Shown: in pieces, positions 1-6,559 of the stretch
Position numbering within the stretch: the stretch's first letter is position 1
Layout: each line of letters opens with the position of its first letter
Assembly: GCA_030040235.1 (NCBI GenBank)
Contig: JASHUC010000205.1
Coordinates: 1-10,378, forward strand
Source of the DNA: Gammaproteobacteria bacterium
GTDB taxonomy: Bacteria > Pseudomonadota > Gammaproteobacteria > Steroidobacterales > Steroidobacteraceae
DNA length: 10,378 nt
Reading direction: 5' to 3'
The notes under the pieces: model-generated
The model's database searches: none
What the model was told of the DNA's origin: nothing
Seen by the model: the letters and a program-made list of their open reading frames with translations, nothing else
Made by a program: the position numbers and the translations under genes

Positions 1-37
1 TGGCGATCCGCAGCAGCCTCCTCCGCGAGAGCCAGCC

Positions 38-1336
38 TCAGTCGCTGTAGCCGCGCTCGCCGTGCAACGCGAGGTCGAGACCCTCGCGCTCCTGATCCTC
101 GCTCACGCGCAGGCCAATCGTGGCCTTTAGGACCTGGAGGATGACGAAGGTCACGGCCGCGCACCACGCGATGACGGCGATGGCGCCGGTCGCCTGCGCG
201 AGGAGCTGACTGCCGAGCGTCATGCCCTTCGCGTAGCCGATCCCTCCCAAGCGTGCGTCCACCAGCACGCCCGTGAGGAGCGTGCCGAGCAGCCCGCCCA
301 CGCCGTGCACCGGCGACACATCGAGCGAGTCGTCGATCGCAAGCACACGCTTGAGCAGCTGCGTGGCGGTGAAGCAAACGATGCCGGCGCTGATGCCGAT
401 GACGAGCGCGCCCTGCGGACCGACGAATCCCGAGGCCGGCGTGACGGTGCCGAGTCCGGCGACGGTTCCGGTGACGATACCGAGGACGCTCGGCTTTCCG
501 AATCGCAGCCACTCCATCGCCATCCAGGTGAGCGCACCGCTCGCCGCCGCCAGATGCGTGACGAGGATCGCGGCGGCGGCGGAGCCGTTCGCCGCGAGCG
601 CGCTGCCCCCGTTGAAGCCGAACCACCCGACCCACAGCATGCCCGCCCCGAGCACGGTGAGCGGCATGTTGTGCGGCGCCATCGGGTGGTGCGGGAATCC
701 GCGGCGCTCCCGCAGCACCAGCGCCGTGACGAGCGCCGCCACCCCGGCGTTGATGTGTACGACGATGCCGCCTGCGAAGTCGAGCACGCCCCGCTGCGCG
801 AGCCAGCCGCCACCCCACACCCAGTGGCAGACGGGCACGTAGACGAGCAGCAGCCACGCGGTGGCGAACCACAGCACGGCGCTGAACTTCATCCGCTCGG
901 CGAATCCGCCCACGACGAGCGCCGGCGTGATGATCGCGAAGGTGAGCTGGAACATCACGTAGGCGGCCTCGGGCGTCGTACCGTGCAGCGCCTGGCGCGC
1001 GCTGCCTGCGAACGCGATTCCGAGCGTGCCGATCAGCGCGGGCGCGCTTCCCCCCGATCCGAACGCCAAGTCGTACCCGCCGAGCAGCCACAGGATGCTC
1101 ACGATGCAGGCGATGGCGAAGCACTGCATCGAGATGGAGAGCACATTCTTCGCACGCACGAGTCCGGCGTAGAACGCGACCAGCCCCGGCAGTGTCATGA
1201 AAAGGACGAGCGCCGTGGCCGTCAGGAGCCATGCGGTGTCGCCGGTGTCGAGCCTCGCGGAGGCGGCGCGTGCGGTGACCGGCAATACGGCCAAGACGGC
1301 CGCAACCGTCCAGCGGGCGGCACACGGTGCTCGCAA
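38..1336 (-). CDS. amtB: Ammonium transporter (Amt/MEP/Rh family)
   Basis: Inner-membrane channel that takes up ammonium or ammonia. The 432-residue protein matches the family length and has about eleven hydrophobic segments after an N-terminal signal-like stretch (residues 1-26, ending in ARAASA), as in AmtB precursors. Family landmarks are visible: the pore twin histidines H194 (in VVHINAG) and H344 (in SPVHGVGG), the phenylalanine gate candidates F133 and F239/F241, the recruitment-site residues W174 and D186, and the conserved cytoplasmic tail GLRVSEDQEREGLD at 408-421. The start is TTG. It is supported by a purine-rich GAGGGGGG about 6-8 bases upstream and by the position of the signal segment. 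No glnK/glnB PII gene, the usual partner, lies upstream in the window, and only 37 bases remain downstream. About 95 bases separate it from the cytochrome gene upstream, so it probably has its own promoter. Whether it transports or senses ammonium cannot be told here. Confidence 0.95.
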   Translation of the reverse strand: MRAPCAARWTVAAVLAVLPVTARAASARLDTGDTAWLLTATALVLFMTLPGLVAFYAGLVRAKNVLSISMQCFAIACIVSILWLLGGYDLAFGSGGSAPALIGTLGIAFAGSARQALHGTTPEAAYVMFQLTFAIITPALVVGGFAERMKFSAVLWFATAWLLLVYVPVCHWVWGGGWLAQRGVLDFAGGIVVHINAGVAALVTALVLRERRGFPHHPMAPHNMPLTVLGAGMLWVGWFGFNGGSALAANGSAAAAILVTHLAAASGALTWMAMEWLRFGKPSVLGIVTGTVAGLGTVTPASGFVGPQGALVIGISAGIVCFTATQLLKRVLAIDDSLDVSPVHGVGGLLGTLLTGVLVDARLGGIGYAKGMTLGSQLLAQATGAIAVIAWCAAVTFVILQVLKATIGLRVSEDQEREGLDLALHGERGYSD

Positions 1337-1377
1337 CGCAGACCCCCCTCGAAATGTCCGGCGACATTGCCGGCCGA

Positions 1378-1403
1378 TGCGCGCGGCGTCTTTACCGCGC
1401 GCA
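1378..1403 (-). terminator. GC-rich hairpin after the cytochrome c gene
   Basis: A perfect 9-bp stem (TGCGCGCGG paired with CCGCGCGCA) encloses an 8-base loop. It starts 28 bases after the stop of the minus-strand cytochrome gene and lies before the amtB start. No T-tract follows on the minus strand, so it is either a weak or Rho-assisted terminator or an mRNA-stabilising hairpin that ends the DUF488-TPP-cytochrome transcript. Confidence 0.45.
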
Positions 1404-1431
1404 CCGGGATTGTACAGGAGCCGCGCAGCGC

Positions 1432-1821
1432 CTACCGGTTGAGCAGCGGAATGACCGCAGCCGGCGGCCCCGGCCTTATCGATGCGAGATAGGCATAGAT
1501 GTCGGTGATCTGCGCATCGCTCAGCACCGCCGGTCCGTACCTCGGCATTTTCATGTTCCCGAACGGCGGTGCGCCGGCCGGATGGCGCAGCTCATTCATG
1601 AACGCCGCCCACGGGACCGGATCCGGCGCGATGCGCGGCGCATTGTTGAGTGCGCCGGCCCCGCGTGTCCCATGACATTCGTAGCATCCGACGCTGAGGT
1701 AGAGTTGCTCGCCGCGTCGCGCATCGCCGGCGGGCGCGGCGACCTGGGCTTCAACGACGCTGATCGCGGCCGCGCAGATGGGCAGCAGCGCGAGCAGGCA
1801 CCGGAGGGAGCTCGCGTTCAT
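1432..1821 (-). CDS. Small secreted mono-haem cytochrome c
   Basis: Class I type periplasmic c-type cytochrome of 129 residues. It has an N-terminal Sec signal peptide (about 1-26, hydrophobic LLALLPICAAAI, ending VEAQ), one haem-attachment motif C46-Y-E-C49-H50, and a likely axial methionine at M92-P93 in the NMKMPRYG stretch. It ends with the typical cytochrome c helix DAQITDIYAYLASI. The start is chosen at 1821 because the ATG overlaps the stop of the TPP-enzyme gene (ATGA at 1818-1821) and places the signal peptide at the N terminus; a longer in-frame reading further upstream is only a shadow of the TPP gene. The overlap implies translational coupling. The likely role is electron acceptor for the exported TPP enzyme encoded just upstream. 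The family and location are clear; the partner is inferred from the operon. Confidence 0.9.
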   Translation of the reverse strand: MNASSLRCLLALLPICAAAISVVEAQVAAPAGDARRGEQLYLSVGCYECHGTRGAGALNNAPRIAPDPVPWAAFMNELRHPAGAPPFGNMKMPRYGPAVLSDAQITDIYAYLASIRPGPPAAVIPLLNR

Positions 1822-3749
1822 CGCGGCTGGGCCACGACATCCACGAGCGCCGGGGCTCCCTGCTCGACGACCGTGAGGGCCCTGCGCAGCGCCGGCCCCA
1901 GAGCGGAAGGCTCGGTGATCGGACCTTCTCCGTGAACGCCCATGCTCTGCGCCAGCCTCGCGTAGTCGATGACGGGCCGGTCGATACCGGTGCCGATGTG
2001 CGCACGATCGATGCCACGCTGCCGCTCGCCCGCGATCACCTGGATCCACATCGTCTCCTGGTGGTACGCGCGGTTGTTGTGAACGATGTAAAGAATGGGG
2101 ATCTTCTCGTGCGCTGCGGTCCACAGGAAGCTCGGCGTGAACATCAGATCGCCGTCCCCACCGATCGCGACGGTGAGGCGCCCGTGCGCCTGGTTGGCGA
2201 CCGCGGCGCCGAGCGATGCCCCGGGCAGGTAGCCGAGGCCATAGGCACCGGCATCGCCGATATATTGATAGTGCCGCTCGGCCGTCCAGAGCCGTTGCGG
2301 CCAATAGCTCTGAAATGCCGTACCGTTCACCAGCGACCAGTCCTCGTGGCGGATCCGGCCGTACAACTCCATGCACAGGCGCGCCGTGCTGATCGGCGTA
2401 TCGTTCCAGCCGACCGCCGCCGCCTCACGCGAGCGCTCGAGCGCTTGCGCATGCTGGGATCCCAAGGCCTTGCCGCGCGCGGCGAGCACCGCGGCGCGGG
2501 TCGGCGGCATCATGCGCCGGATGGCCGCGGTCAGCGCCGGCAAGGTCGCCTCGGCGTCCGCCGCAATCGCAATATCGACCGGGGCGTAATGCTCGAAGTC
2601 CTGATAGTTCGATTTTTGATAGAGCTGAGTGGAAGCGATGCTCACGCGCCTCGCCCCGGGCGGGGCGGCGAGGCTCGCGTGGTAGAGGTCGGTCATCTCC
2701 AGACCCAGGATCACATCGGCCGCTGAGACCAGTTGACGAGCGGAGCTCGTTTGGCTCAACGGATGACGCCAGGGAAAGTTGAAGCGCCCATAGGCATCGA
2801 TCACGGGAGCCTGGAGGGCTTCCGCCAGCTCGATCAGGCGTGTGAGCCCGAGGGGCGTGCGAGCGCAGCGATCCGCGAGGATGACCGGGCGGTCCGCGGA
2901 GATCAGCAGGCGCGCGACGCGTTCCAAGGCGTCGTCCTCGCCCTGCGGCGGGCTCATGAGCGGCAAGCGCGGAATCACCGGCGCAGCCCCGCGCAGGTTG
3001 CTCTCCTGCAGACCCTCATCGAGCGCCAGCAGCACTGGGCCGTAGGGAGGTGTCATCGAGAACTGATACGCCCGCACGGCGCTGTCGGCCAGATCCGCCA
3101 ACGTCGCCGGAGTGTCGTCGAACTTGGTGAAATCCCGCACCAGAGCGGGTCCGTCATAGACCGCATGCATCCACTGCACTGCACCTGCGCGACGGTTGGC
3201 GTCCGCCTGATGCCCGACGATCGCGAACACCGGCACACGGTCCGCCCAGGCGTTGTAGAGCGCCATGGAGCCGTGCTGCAGCCCGACCGTCGAGTGCATC
3301 ATGCACGCCATGGGCTTGCCGGCGATCTTGGCATAGCCGTGACACACGGCGACCGAGATCTCCTCGTGCATGCACGCGATGAGCCGCAGCCGCGGGGCCG
3401 TCAACATGCCGTAGTTGATGACCGACTCGTGCAGACCCTTGAAGGTATCGCCGGGGACGAACGCGACGTGGTCGATACCGAGCGAGCGTATGACATCGAC
3501 CATGAAATCGCTGCCCGGCACGGCACCCGCAACGCCGCTCGGCACGCGCTGTGCGGTGAGCTCCGCCGGGTTTCCCTGCTCGGCCGCCTGATCGGGTACC
3601 GGAGGAGCGCTCTCGCGTGGCGCCTCCGGTGCGGCCGCTGGCGCTGCACCCAAGGCCGCGGACGATGCGGCCGCGACCGCGCCCCCCAGCGCCGCGCCGC
3701 GCAGAAATCCGCGGCGGCTGACACCCGCTCGAGCGATTCGTTTCGTCAT
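1818..3749 (-). CDS. Tat-exported thiamine pyrophosphate-dependent enzyme (acetolactate synthase/pyruvate oxidase superfamily)
   Basis: A 643-residue TPP enzyme. The N terminus carries a twin-arginine signal S11-R12-R13-G14-F15-L16 followed by an Ala/Gly-rich hydrophobic stretch (19-40) and a Pro/Ala/Glu-rich linker to about 75. The TPP-binding pyrimidine domain (about 80-250) has the expected catalytic glutamate in the MHEEISVAVCHGYA stretch (E129, aligned with the RHEQ motif of acetolactate synthases). A central domain (about 270-410) follows. The C-terminal pyrophosphate domain has the metal/TPP motif GDGD at 531-534, ending in N558-N559. Members of this superfamily decarboxylate or ligate 2-oxo acids and are normally cytoplasmic. 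Tat export means the folded, cofactor-loaded protein probably works in the periplasm. It sits 7 bp after the DUF488 gene and overlaps the cytochrome c gene by 4 bp, which suggests oxidative decarboxylation with cytochrome c as electron sink. The substrate cannot be read from the sequence. Confidence 0.9.
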   Translation of the reverse strand: MTKRIARAGVSRRGFLRGAALGGAVAAASSAALGAAPAAAPEAPRESAPPVPDQAAEQGNPAELTAQRVPSGVAGAVPGSDFMVDVIRSLGIDHVAFVPGDTFKGLHESVINYGMLTAPRLRLIACMHEEISVAVCHGYAKIAGKPMACMMHSTVGLQHGSMALYNAWADRVPVFAIVGHQADANRRAGAVQWMHAVYDGPALVRDFTKFDDTPATLADLADSAVRAYQFSMTPPYGPVLLALDEGLQESNLRGAAPVIPRLPLMSPPQGEDDALERVARLLISADRPVILADRCARTPLGLTRLIELAEALQAPVIDAYGRFNFPWRHPLSQTSSARQLVSAADVILGLEMTDLYHASLAAPPGARRVSIASTQLYQKSNYQDFEHYAPVDIAIAADAEATLPALTAAIRRMMPPTRAAVLAARGKALGSQHAQALERSREAAAVGWNDTPISTARLCMELYGRIRHEDWSLVNGTAFQSYWPQRLWTAERHYQYIGDAGAYGLGYLPGASLGAAVANQAHGRLTVAIGGDGDLMFTPSFLWTAAHEKIPILYIVHNNRAYHQETMWIQVIAGERQRGIDRAHIGTGIDRPVIDYARLAQSMGVHGEGPITEPSALGPALRRALTVVEQGAPALVDVVAQPR

Positions 3750-3756
3750 AGACGCC

Positions 3757-4122
3757 TCAGTGCAGGAGCATCTCGCGCAGTACGACGGCTTGATTGTGCG
3801 CCTCGTCGCGCGCGGAGTAGAGCAGCGTGAGCGGCCGCTCCGTGGCCATTTCTCTGAGCTCCTCGAGCAATGCGCCCTTCCCCTCGAGCTCCGCCTGGTA
3901 ACGGCGGCGGAACTCCTCCCACCGTGCCGGATCGTGTCCGAACCACGTGCGCAGCGCCGTGCTCGGCGCGATCTCCTTCAGCCACCGCGAGATGGCGGCA
4001 TCGGATTTCTTGAGGCCCCGGGGCCATATTCGATCGACGAGAACCCGGGCGCCGTCGCGGGCCGAGGGGGGCTCGTACGTCCGCTTGATCCGGATTTGCC
4101 GCTCGGCCTTGCCGTGACGCAT
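3757..4122 (-). CDS. DUF488 (YeaO-like) family protein
   Basis: A 121-residue cytoplasmic protein of unknown biochemical function and typical family length. Conserved blocks are visible: the N-terminal IKRTYEP, then VDRIWPRG at 29-36, WFGHDPARWEEFRRRY at about 60-75, and LLYSARDEAHNQAVVL at about 100-115. The start at 4122 is supported by a strong Shine-Dalgarno site GGAAGGAG at 4129-4136, six bases from the ATG. A longer in-frame reading that continues upstream through the divergent gene is an antisense artefact. It is the first gene of the minus-strand operon and is followed after 7 bases by the exported TPP enzyme. It lies directly beneath the candidate NsrR operator centred on 4220, so it may be controlled by the regulator encoded at 5732. 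The lack of signal peptide contrasts with its two exported neighbours. Confidence 0.88.
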   Translation of the reverse strand: MRHGKAERQIRIKRTYEPPSARDGARVLVDRIWPRGLKKSDAAISRWLKEIAPSTALRTWFGHDPARWEEFRRRYQAELEGKGALLEELREMATERPLTLLYSARDEAHNQAVVLREMLLH

Positions 4123-4204
4123 GTCGCGCTCCTTCCGTTGGCCGCCCCGTGCAGTCGATGACGCCGGAGTGCATTTGGGATCGCGGCTCCCGATGAGCAT
4201 TTCA

Positions 4205-4235
4205 CGAAAAGATATACTGGGTATGAATCTTATCG
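4205..4235. promoter_or_regulatory. Candidate NsrR (Rrf2-family) operator in divergent promoter region
   Basis: An imperfect palindrome centred on 4220. The core is AAGATATACTG-G-GTATGAATCTT (4209-4231), an 11-1-11 layout. Both half-sites read AAGATnYA, agreeing with the AAGATGYATTT half-site known for proteobacterial NsrR at positions 1-5, 7 and 8. The symmetry extends outward through CGA (4205-4207) and TCG (4233-4235). It lies between the divergently transcribed DUF488 operon and the haem-protein/regulator pair, and overlaps a -10-like TATACT at 4213-4218. No good -35 is seen for that box. Binding would be expected to repress one or both directions. Confidence 0.65.
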
Positions 4236-4261
4236 GCTGGCTATGAATCTTATCGACTGCG
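4222..4261. repeat. Two-copy 20-bp tandem repeat duplicating one operator half-site and a start codon
   Basis: TATGAATCTTATCG occurs at 4222-4235 and again at 4242-4255. The full 20-bp units match at 17 of 20 positions. The repeated part contains the right arm of the candidate NsrR operator, so a third half-site sits one repeat (about two helical turns) downstream. Each copy contains an ATG. The first, at 4223, opens a seven-codon frame (MNLIGWL) whose TGA overlaps the second ATG at 4243. Confidence 0.8.
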
Positions 4262-5694
4262 CCCCGGAACCGCTCGCGATGACCGTCCGTGCTCGCCTCA
4301 GGCGCGCGGGAGTCCGCGCCGAACTGCTGCTTTGTGCCTGGACCGTAGCCGCGTGTCTGCAGGCCCGGGCGGCTGAGCTCCAGAGTCAGCCGTTCTCCAC
4401 CGCAGGCGGCACGGCCCGGCAGGAGCTCCCGCCGAGCAAAGACACGACAGGCTTTATCTACGATCACGATTATCCCTTCATCGATTACTCGGGTACGCCC
4501 CAGCACAACGACGTGGCGCATCTGATCGCGCGGATGAAGGCGGGCAAGGTCAAGCTCGTGTACGGCGCGCCGCGGGGATATCTCGACTCGCTCCTGAAGG
4601 CGCTCGGGATAGATCCCGCCTCGCAAGTCCTGGTGTACTCGAAAACGAGTCTGCAGATCGATCTCATCACCCCGCAGACTCCGCGCGCGATCTACTTCAA
4701 CGACGACACCTACGTCGCGTGGATCGAGAACACCCCGATGATCGAGATCTCCACGATGGACGGCATGATGGGTACCGTCTTCTATACGCTGCAGGAGCGG
4801 CCCGTCGACGACCCGCACTTCGAGCGCCAGACGGTGCGATGTTTGAGCTGCCACGACACCTTCTCCCTGAGCGGCGGCGGGGTGCCGAACTTCCTGTTTC
4901 TCTCCGCCTACACGCGCCAGAATCAGCAGATCATCACGAATGAAGTGGCGGTGCCCACCTCCGATGCCACCCCGATCACCGACCGCTGGGGCGGCTGGTA
5001 CGTGACGGGTAAGACGGATGGCATCGCACACCTCGGCAATATACTGCCGACCGCCACGGGTGAGCTGCCGCTCTCGGCCGCGCGCCCGCATGATCTTGCG
5101 ACGGTGGACGGATTGTTCGACACGCAGCCCTATCCGGCCGACACGAGCGATGTCGTTGCGCTGCTCGTTCTGCAGCACCAGGTCGACGTCCACAACCTCA
5201 TCATCCATGCGAACTACCGGTGCCGGTGGCTGATGGAGCATTTCCAGCCCGGCAGCTCGACGGCCGGCCTCACCTGGGAGCAGCTGTCCCCGGGCCTGCA
5301 GCGGCATTTCATTCAGCTTCTCGAACCCCTGGTCCGCGGCATGCTGATGGTCAATGCCGCGCCGCTCCCGCACCCGATCCGCGGCAGCTCCGCGTACGCC
5401 AAGTCCTTCGAAGCGCGTGGGCCGCGCGACTCGCAGGGACGCTCGCTGCGCGATCTCGACCTTCAGACCCGCTTGTTCAGGTATCCGCTGAGCTTCCTCA
5501 TCTACTCCGAGGGCTTCGACTTTCTGCCCGGTGCGGCCAAGGAGTACGTTTACCGGCGGCTCGATGAGGTTCTCACCGGGCGCGATACGAGGCCGGCCTT
5601 TGCCAAGCTGTCGCCCGCCGATCGCTCGGCCATTCTCGGGATTCTGAGGGCCACCAAACCGGACTTCGCCCGCACGGTCGCGCGGGAACGGTAA
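4243..5694 (+). CDS. Secreted mono-haem c-type cytochrome-like protein of an uncharacterised family
   Basis: A 483-residue protein with a single haem-binding motif C200-L-S-C203-H204 in the middle of the chain, not near an end as in small cytochromes. A signal peptide lies at about 14-43 (Arg-rich, then hydrophobic AELLLCAWTVAACLQA, ending ARA). Other landmarks are PRAIYFNDDTYVAWI at 147-161, GTVFYTLQE at 177-185, DRWGGWYVTG at 247-256 with H263-L-G-N266, and a histidine-containing helix VLQHQVDVHNLIIHANY at 309-325. This pattern resembles a widespread conserved hypothetical family of secreted CLSCH proteins without assigned activity. The start is uncertain. ATG 4243 gives the longest frame, but ATG 4279 (residue 13) gives a cleaner signal peptide and leaves the operator and repeat outside the coding region; neither has a good Shine-Dalgarno site. 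It is followed after 37 bases by the NsrR-like gene, probably in one transcript. A periplasmic electron-transfer or sensory role is inferred. Confidence 0.82.
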   Translation: MNLIDCAPEPLAMTVRARLRRAGVRAELLLCAWTVAACLQARAAELQSQPFSTAGGTARQELPPSKDTTGFIYDHDYPFIDYSGTPQHNDVAHLIARMKAGKVKLVYGAPRGYLDSLLKALGIDPASQVLVYSKTSLQIDLITPQTPRAIYFNDDTYVAWIENTPMIEISTMDGMMGTVFYTLQERPVDDPHFERQTVRCLSCHDTFSLSGGGVPNFLFLSAYTRQNQQIITNEVAVPTSDATPITDRWGGWYVTGKTDGIAHLGNILPTATGELPLSAARPHDLATVDGLFDTQPYPADTSDVVALLVLQHQVDVHNLIIHANYRCRWLMEHFQPGSSTAGLTWEQLSPGLQRHFIQLLEPLVRGMLMVNAAPLPHPIRGSSAYAKSFEARGPRDSQGRSLRDLDLQTRLFRYPLSFLIYSEGFDFLPGAAKEYVYRRLDEVLTGRDTRPAFAKLSPADRSAILGILRATKPDFARTVARER

Positions 5695-5714
5695 CGGCCC
5701 GCACGAAAGCCACT

Positions 5715-5721
5715 GGGAGGT
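5715..5721 (+). promoter_or_regulatory. Shine-Dalgarno site of the Rrf2 regulator gene
   Basis: GGGAGGT lies ten bases before the ATG at 5732 and fixes that start. The 37-base gap after the preceding haem-protein gene has no evident promoter or terminator, which supports co-transcription. Confidence 0.6.
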
Positions 5722-5731
5722 CACCTAGCTC

Positions 5732-6208
5732 ATGCGCCTCACGCTTCAGTCGGACTACGCCCTGCGGGTGCTCATGTACGCGGGCATCAAGGAGGAGAAG
5801 CTCTCCACGATCCCCGAGATCGTCGCCTGCTTCGAGATCTCCAGAGGCCACGTGATGAAGGTGGTTCACCGGCTCGGCCAGCTCGGATATCTCGAGACGA
5901 TCCGGGGAAAAGGAGGCGGCATCAGGCTCGCGCGCAAACCGGGGGAGATCAGTGTCGGAGCCGTCATCCGCGACATGGAAGTGGAGCTCGGCGTGCTTGG
6001 CTGCCTGCGGGAGGGCTCGGGCTACTGCCCCATCGAGACGTGCTGCGTGCTGCGGGGTGCGCTCAGGGACGCGACCAGCGCCTTCCTCGCCGTGCTCGAC
6101 CGTTACACTTTGGACGAGCTCGTGAAACCCCGGCAGAAGCTCGCACGGCTGATCGCGATCGACGCAACGGCCATTCGACGCTCGGTGTCGCGCCTGGCTC
6201 CTGACTGA
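5732..6208 (+). CDS. nsrR: NsrR-like Rrf2-family iron-sulfur transcriptional regulator
   Basis: A 158-residue winged-helix regulator. The N-terminal MRLTLQSDYALRVLMY corresponds to the NsrR start with its conserved D8, which in characterised NsrR can ligate the cluster. The recognition region is IPEIVACFEISRGHVMKVVHRL (27-48), and the wing is RGKGGGIRLAR (58-68), nearly as in E. coli NsrR. The cluster region has C91, C99, C104 and C105. C91, C99 and C105 fit the three NsrR cysteines, although the first spacing (seven residues) is longer than the usual four. The tail matches the NsrR pattern FLAVLDRYTLDELV. NsrR proteins hold a [4Fe-4S] or [2Fe-2S] cluster that nitric oxide destroys, relieving repression. 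A matching operator lies upstream of the preceding gene, so autoregulation and control of the divergent operon are likely. A different Rrf2 signal is possible but less likely given the overall match. Confidence 0.88.
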   Translation: MRLTLQSDYALRVLMYAGIKEEKLSTIPEIVACFEISRGHVMKVVHRLGQLGYLETIRGKGGGIRLARKPGEISVGAVIRDMEVELGVLGCLREGSGYCPIETCCVLRGALRDATSAFLAVLDRYTLDELVKPRQKLARLIAIDATAIRRSVSRLAPD

Positions 6209-6235
6209 TCGCGACCGCACGAGCTGCGGTCACGA
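6209..6235. terminator. Hairpin between convergent genes
   Basis: GACCGCA (6213-6219) pairs with TGCGGTC (6225-6231) around a 5-base loop. Three more pairs extend it beyond one mismatch. It begins directly after the nsrR-like stop and lies before the end of the opposing small gene. There is no T-run on either side, so intrinsic termination is only plausible. Confidence 0.45.
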
Positions 6236-6259
6236 TCCGCGACGCGCGAGAGTCGCTCG

Positions 6260-6559
6260 CTAGAGCTCATCCTCGCGGCGCCGGCCGCGCCCCGCGCGCC
6301 GCTCGACGGTGGCTCGAACGGAACGGATACCGGTCTCCTCGGCACTGCGACGCGGCCCCTCCCGCCGATCCTCGTAATGCCGATAGATGCAGTTGCAAAC
6401 GGCCGAGAACGGACAGTCCTTGAGGGGCAGTCTGGGCGCCTGCAGACTCAGGAAGCGCCGGTTCACGAGCGCGAGGACCTGTGCGCACGCTTCGCCGCGC
6501 GGCAGGACACTCACCGCGTGCCAGCGCTCCTTGCGATTTCTGCGCCCGCCGTCCGACAT
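6260..6559 (-). CDS. Conserved hypothetical small protein with four cysteines
   Basis: A 99-residue protein. The core is RWHAVSVLPRGEACAQVLALVNRRFLS.., then PRLPLKDCPFSAVCNCIYRHYEDRREGPRR. It has cysteines at 25, 49, 55 and 57 and a highly basic tail (80-97). I recognise the combination of WHAVS, RFLS, LPL..C, C-x-C-x-Y-x-H and DRR-x-GPRR as a recurrent proteobacterial hypothetical family, but no function is known to me. The cysteine arrangement (C, then C-x5-C-x-C) could bind a metal or be oxidised. The start at ATG 6559 fits the beginning of the conserved core and has a GAGG-type ribosome site just upstream; the longer in-frame reading to 6976 runs antisense-like through low-complexity Arg/Ala sequence and into the FAD gene. 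It is convergent with the NsrR-like gene and has 185 bases of non-coding sequence upstream. No signal peptide or membrane segment. Confidence 0.7.
   Translation of the reverse strand: MSDGGRRNRKERWHAVSVLPRGEACAQVLALVNRRFLSLQAPRLPLKDCPFSAVCNCIYRHYEDRREGPRRSAEETGIRSVRATVERRAGRGRRREDEL

Noticed and set aside
1355..1376. CCGGC-N6-GCCGG inverted repeat before amtB
   Set aside because: Only five pairs in GC-rich DNA; the nearby 9-bp hairpin at 1378-1403 is a far better structure.
305..1492. Plus-strand 395-codon frame antisense to amtB
   Set aside because: Arg/Glu/His-rich composition with no family match, typical of antisense frames in GC-rich DNA. The amtB frame has all family residues.
1822..2376. 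N-terminal extension of the cytochrome c frame up to 2376
   Set aside because: It overlaps the TPP gene in another frame, has no conserved content, and would bury the signal peptide. The ATGA overlap at 1818-1821 marks the real start.
2733..3830. Plus-strand 365-codon frame antisense to the TPP enzyme
   Set aside because: Composition biased to Arg/Gln/His with no recognisable domain, while the minus-strand frame is a complete TPP enzyme.
3757..5724. Minus-strand 655-codon open frame spanning the DUF488 gene and the antisense of the haem-protein gene
   Set aside because: Only its last 121 codons match a family (DUF488). The rest is antisense to the CLSCH gene, and a strong Shine-Dalgarno site sits just before ATG 4122.
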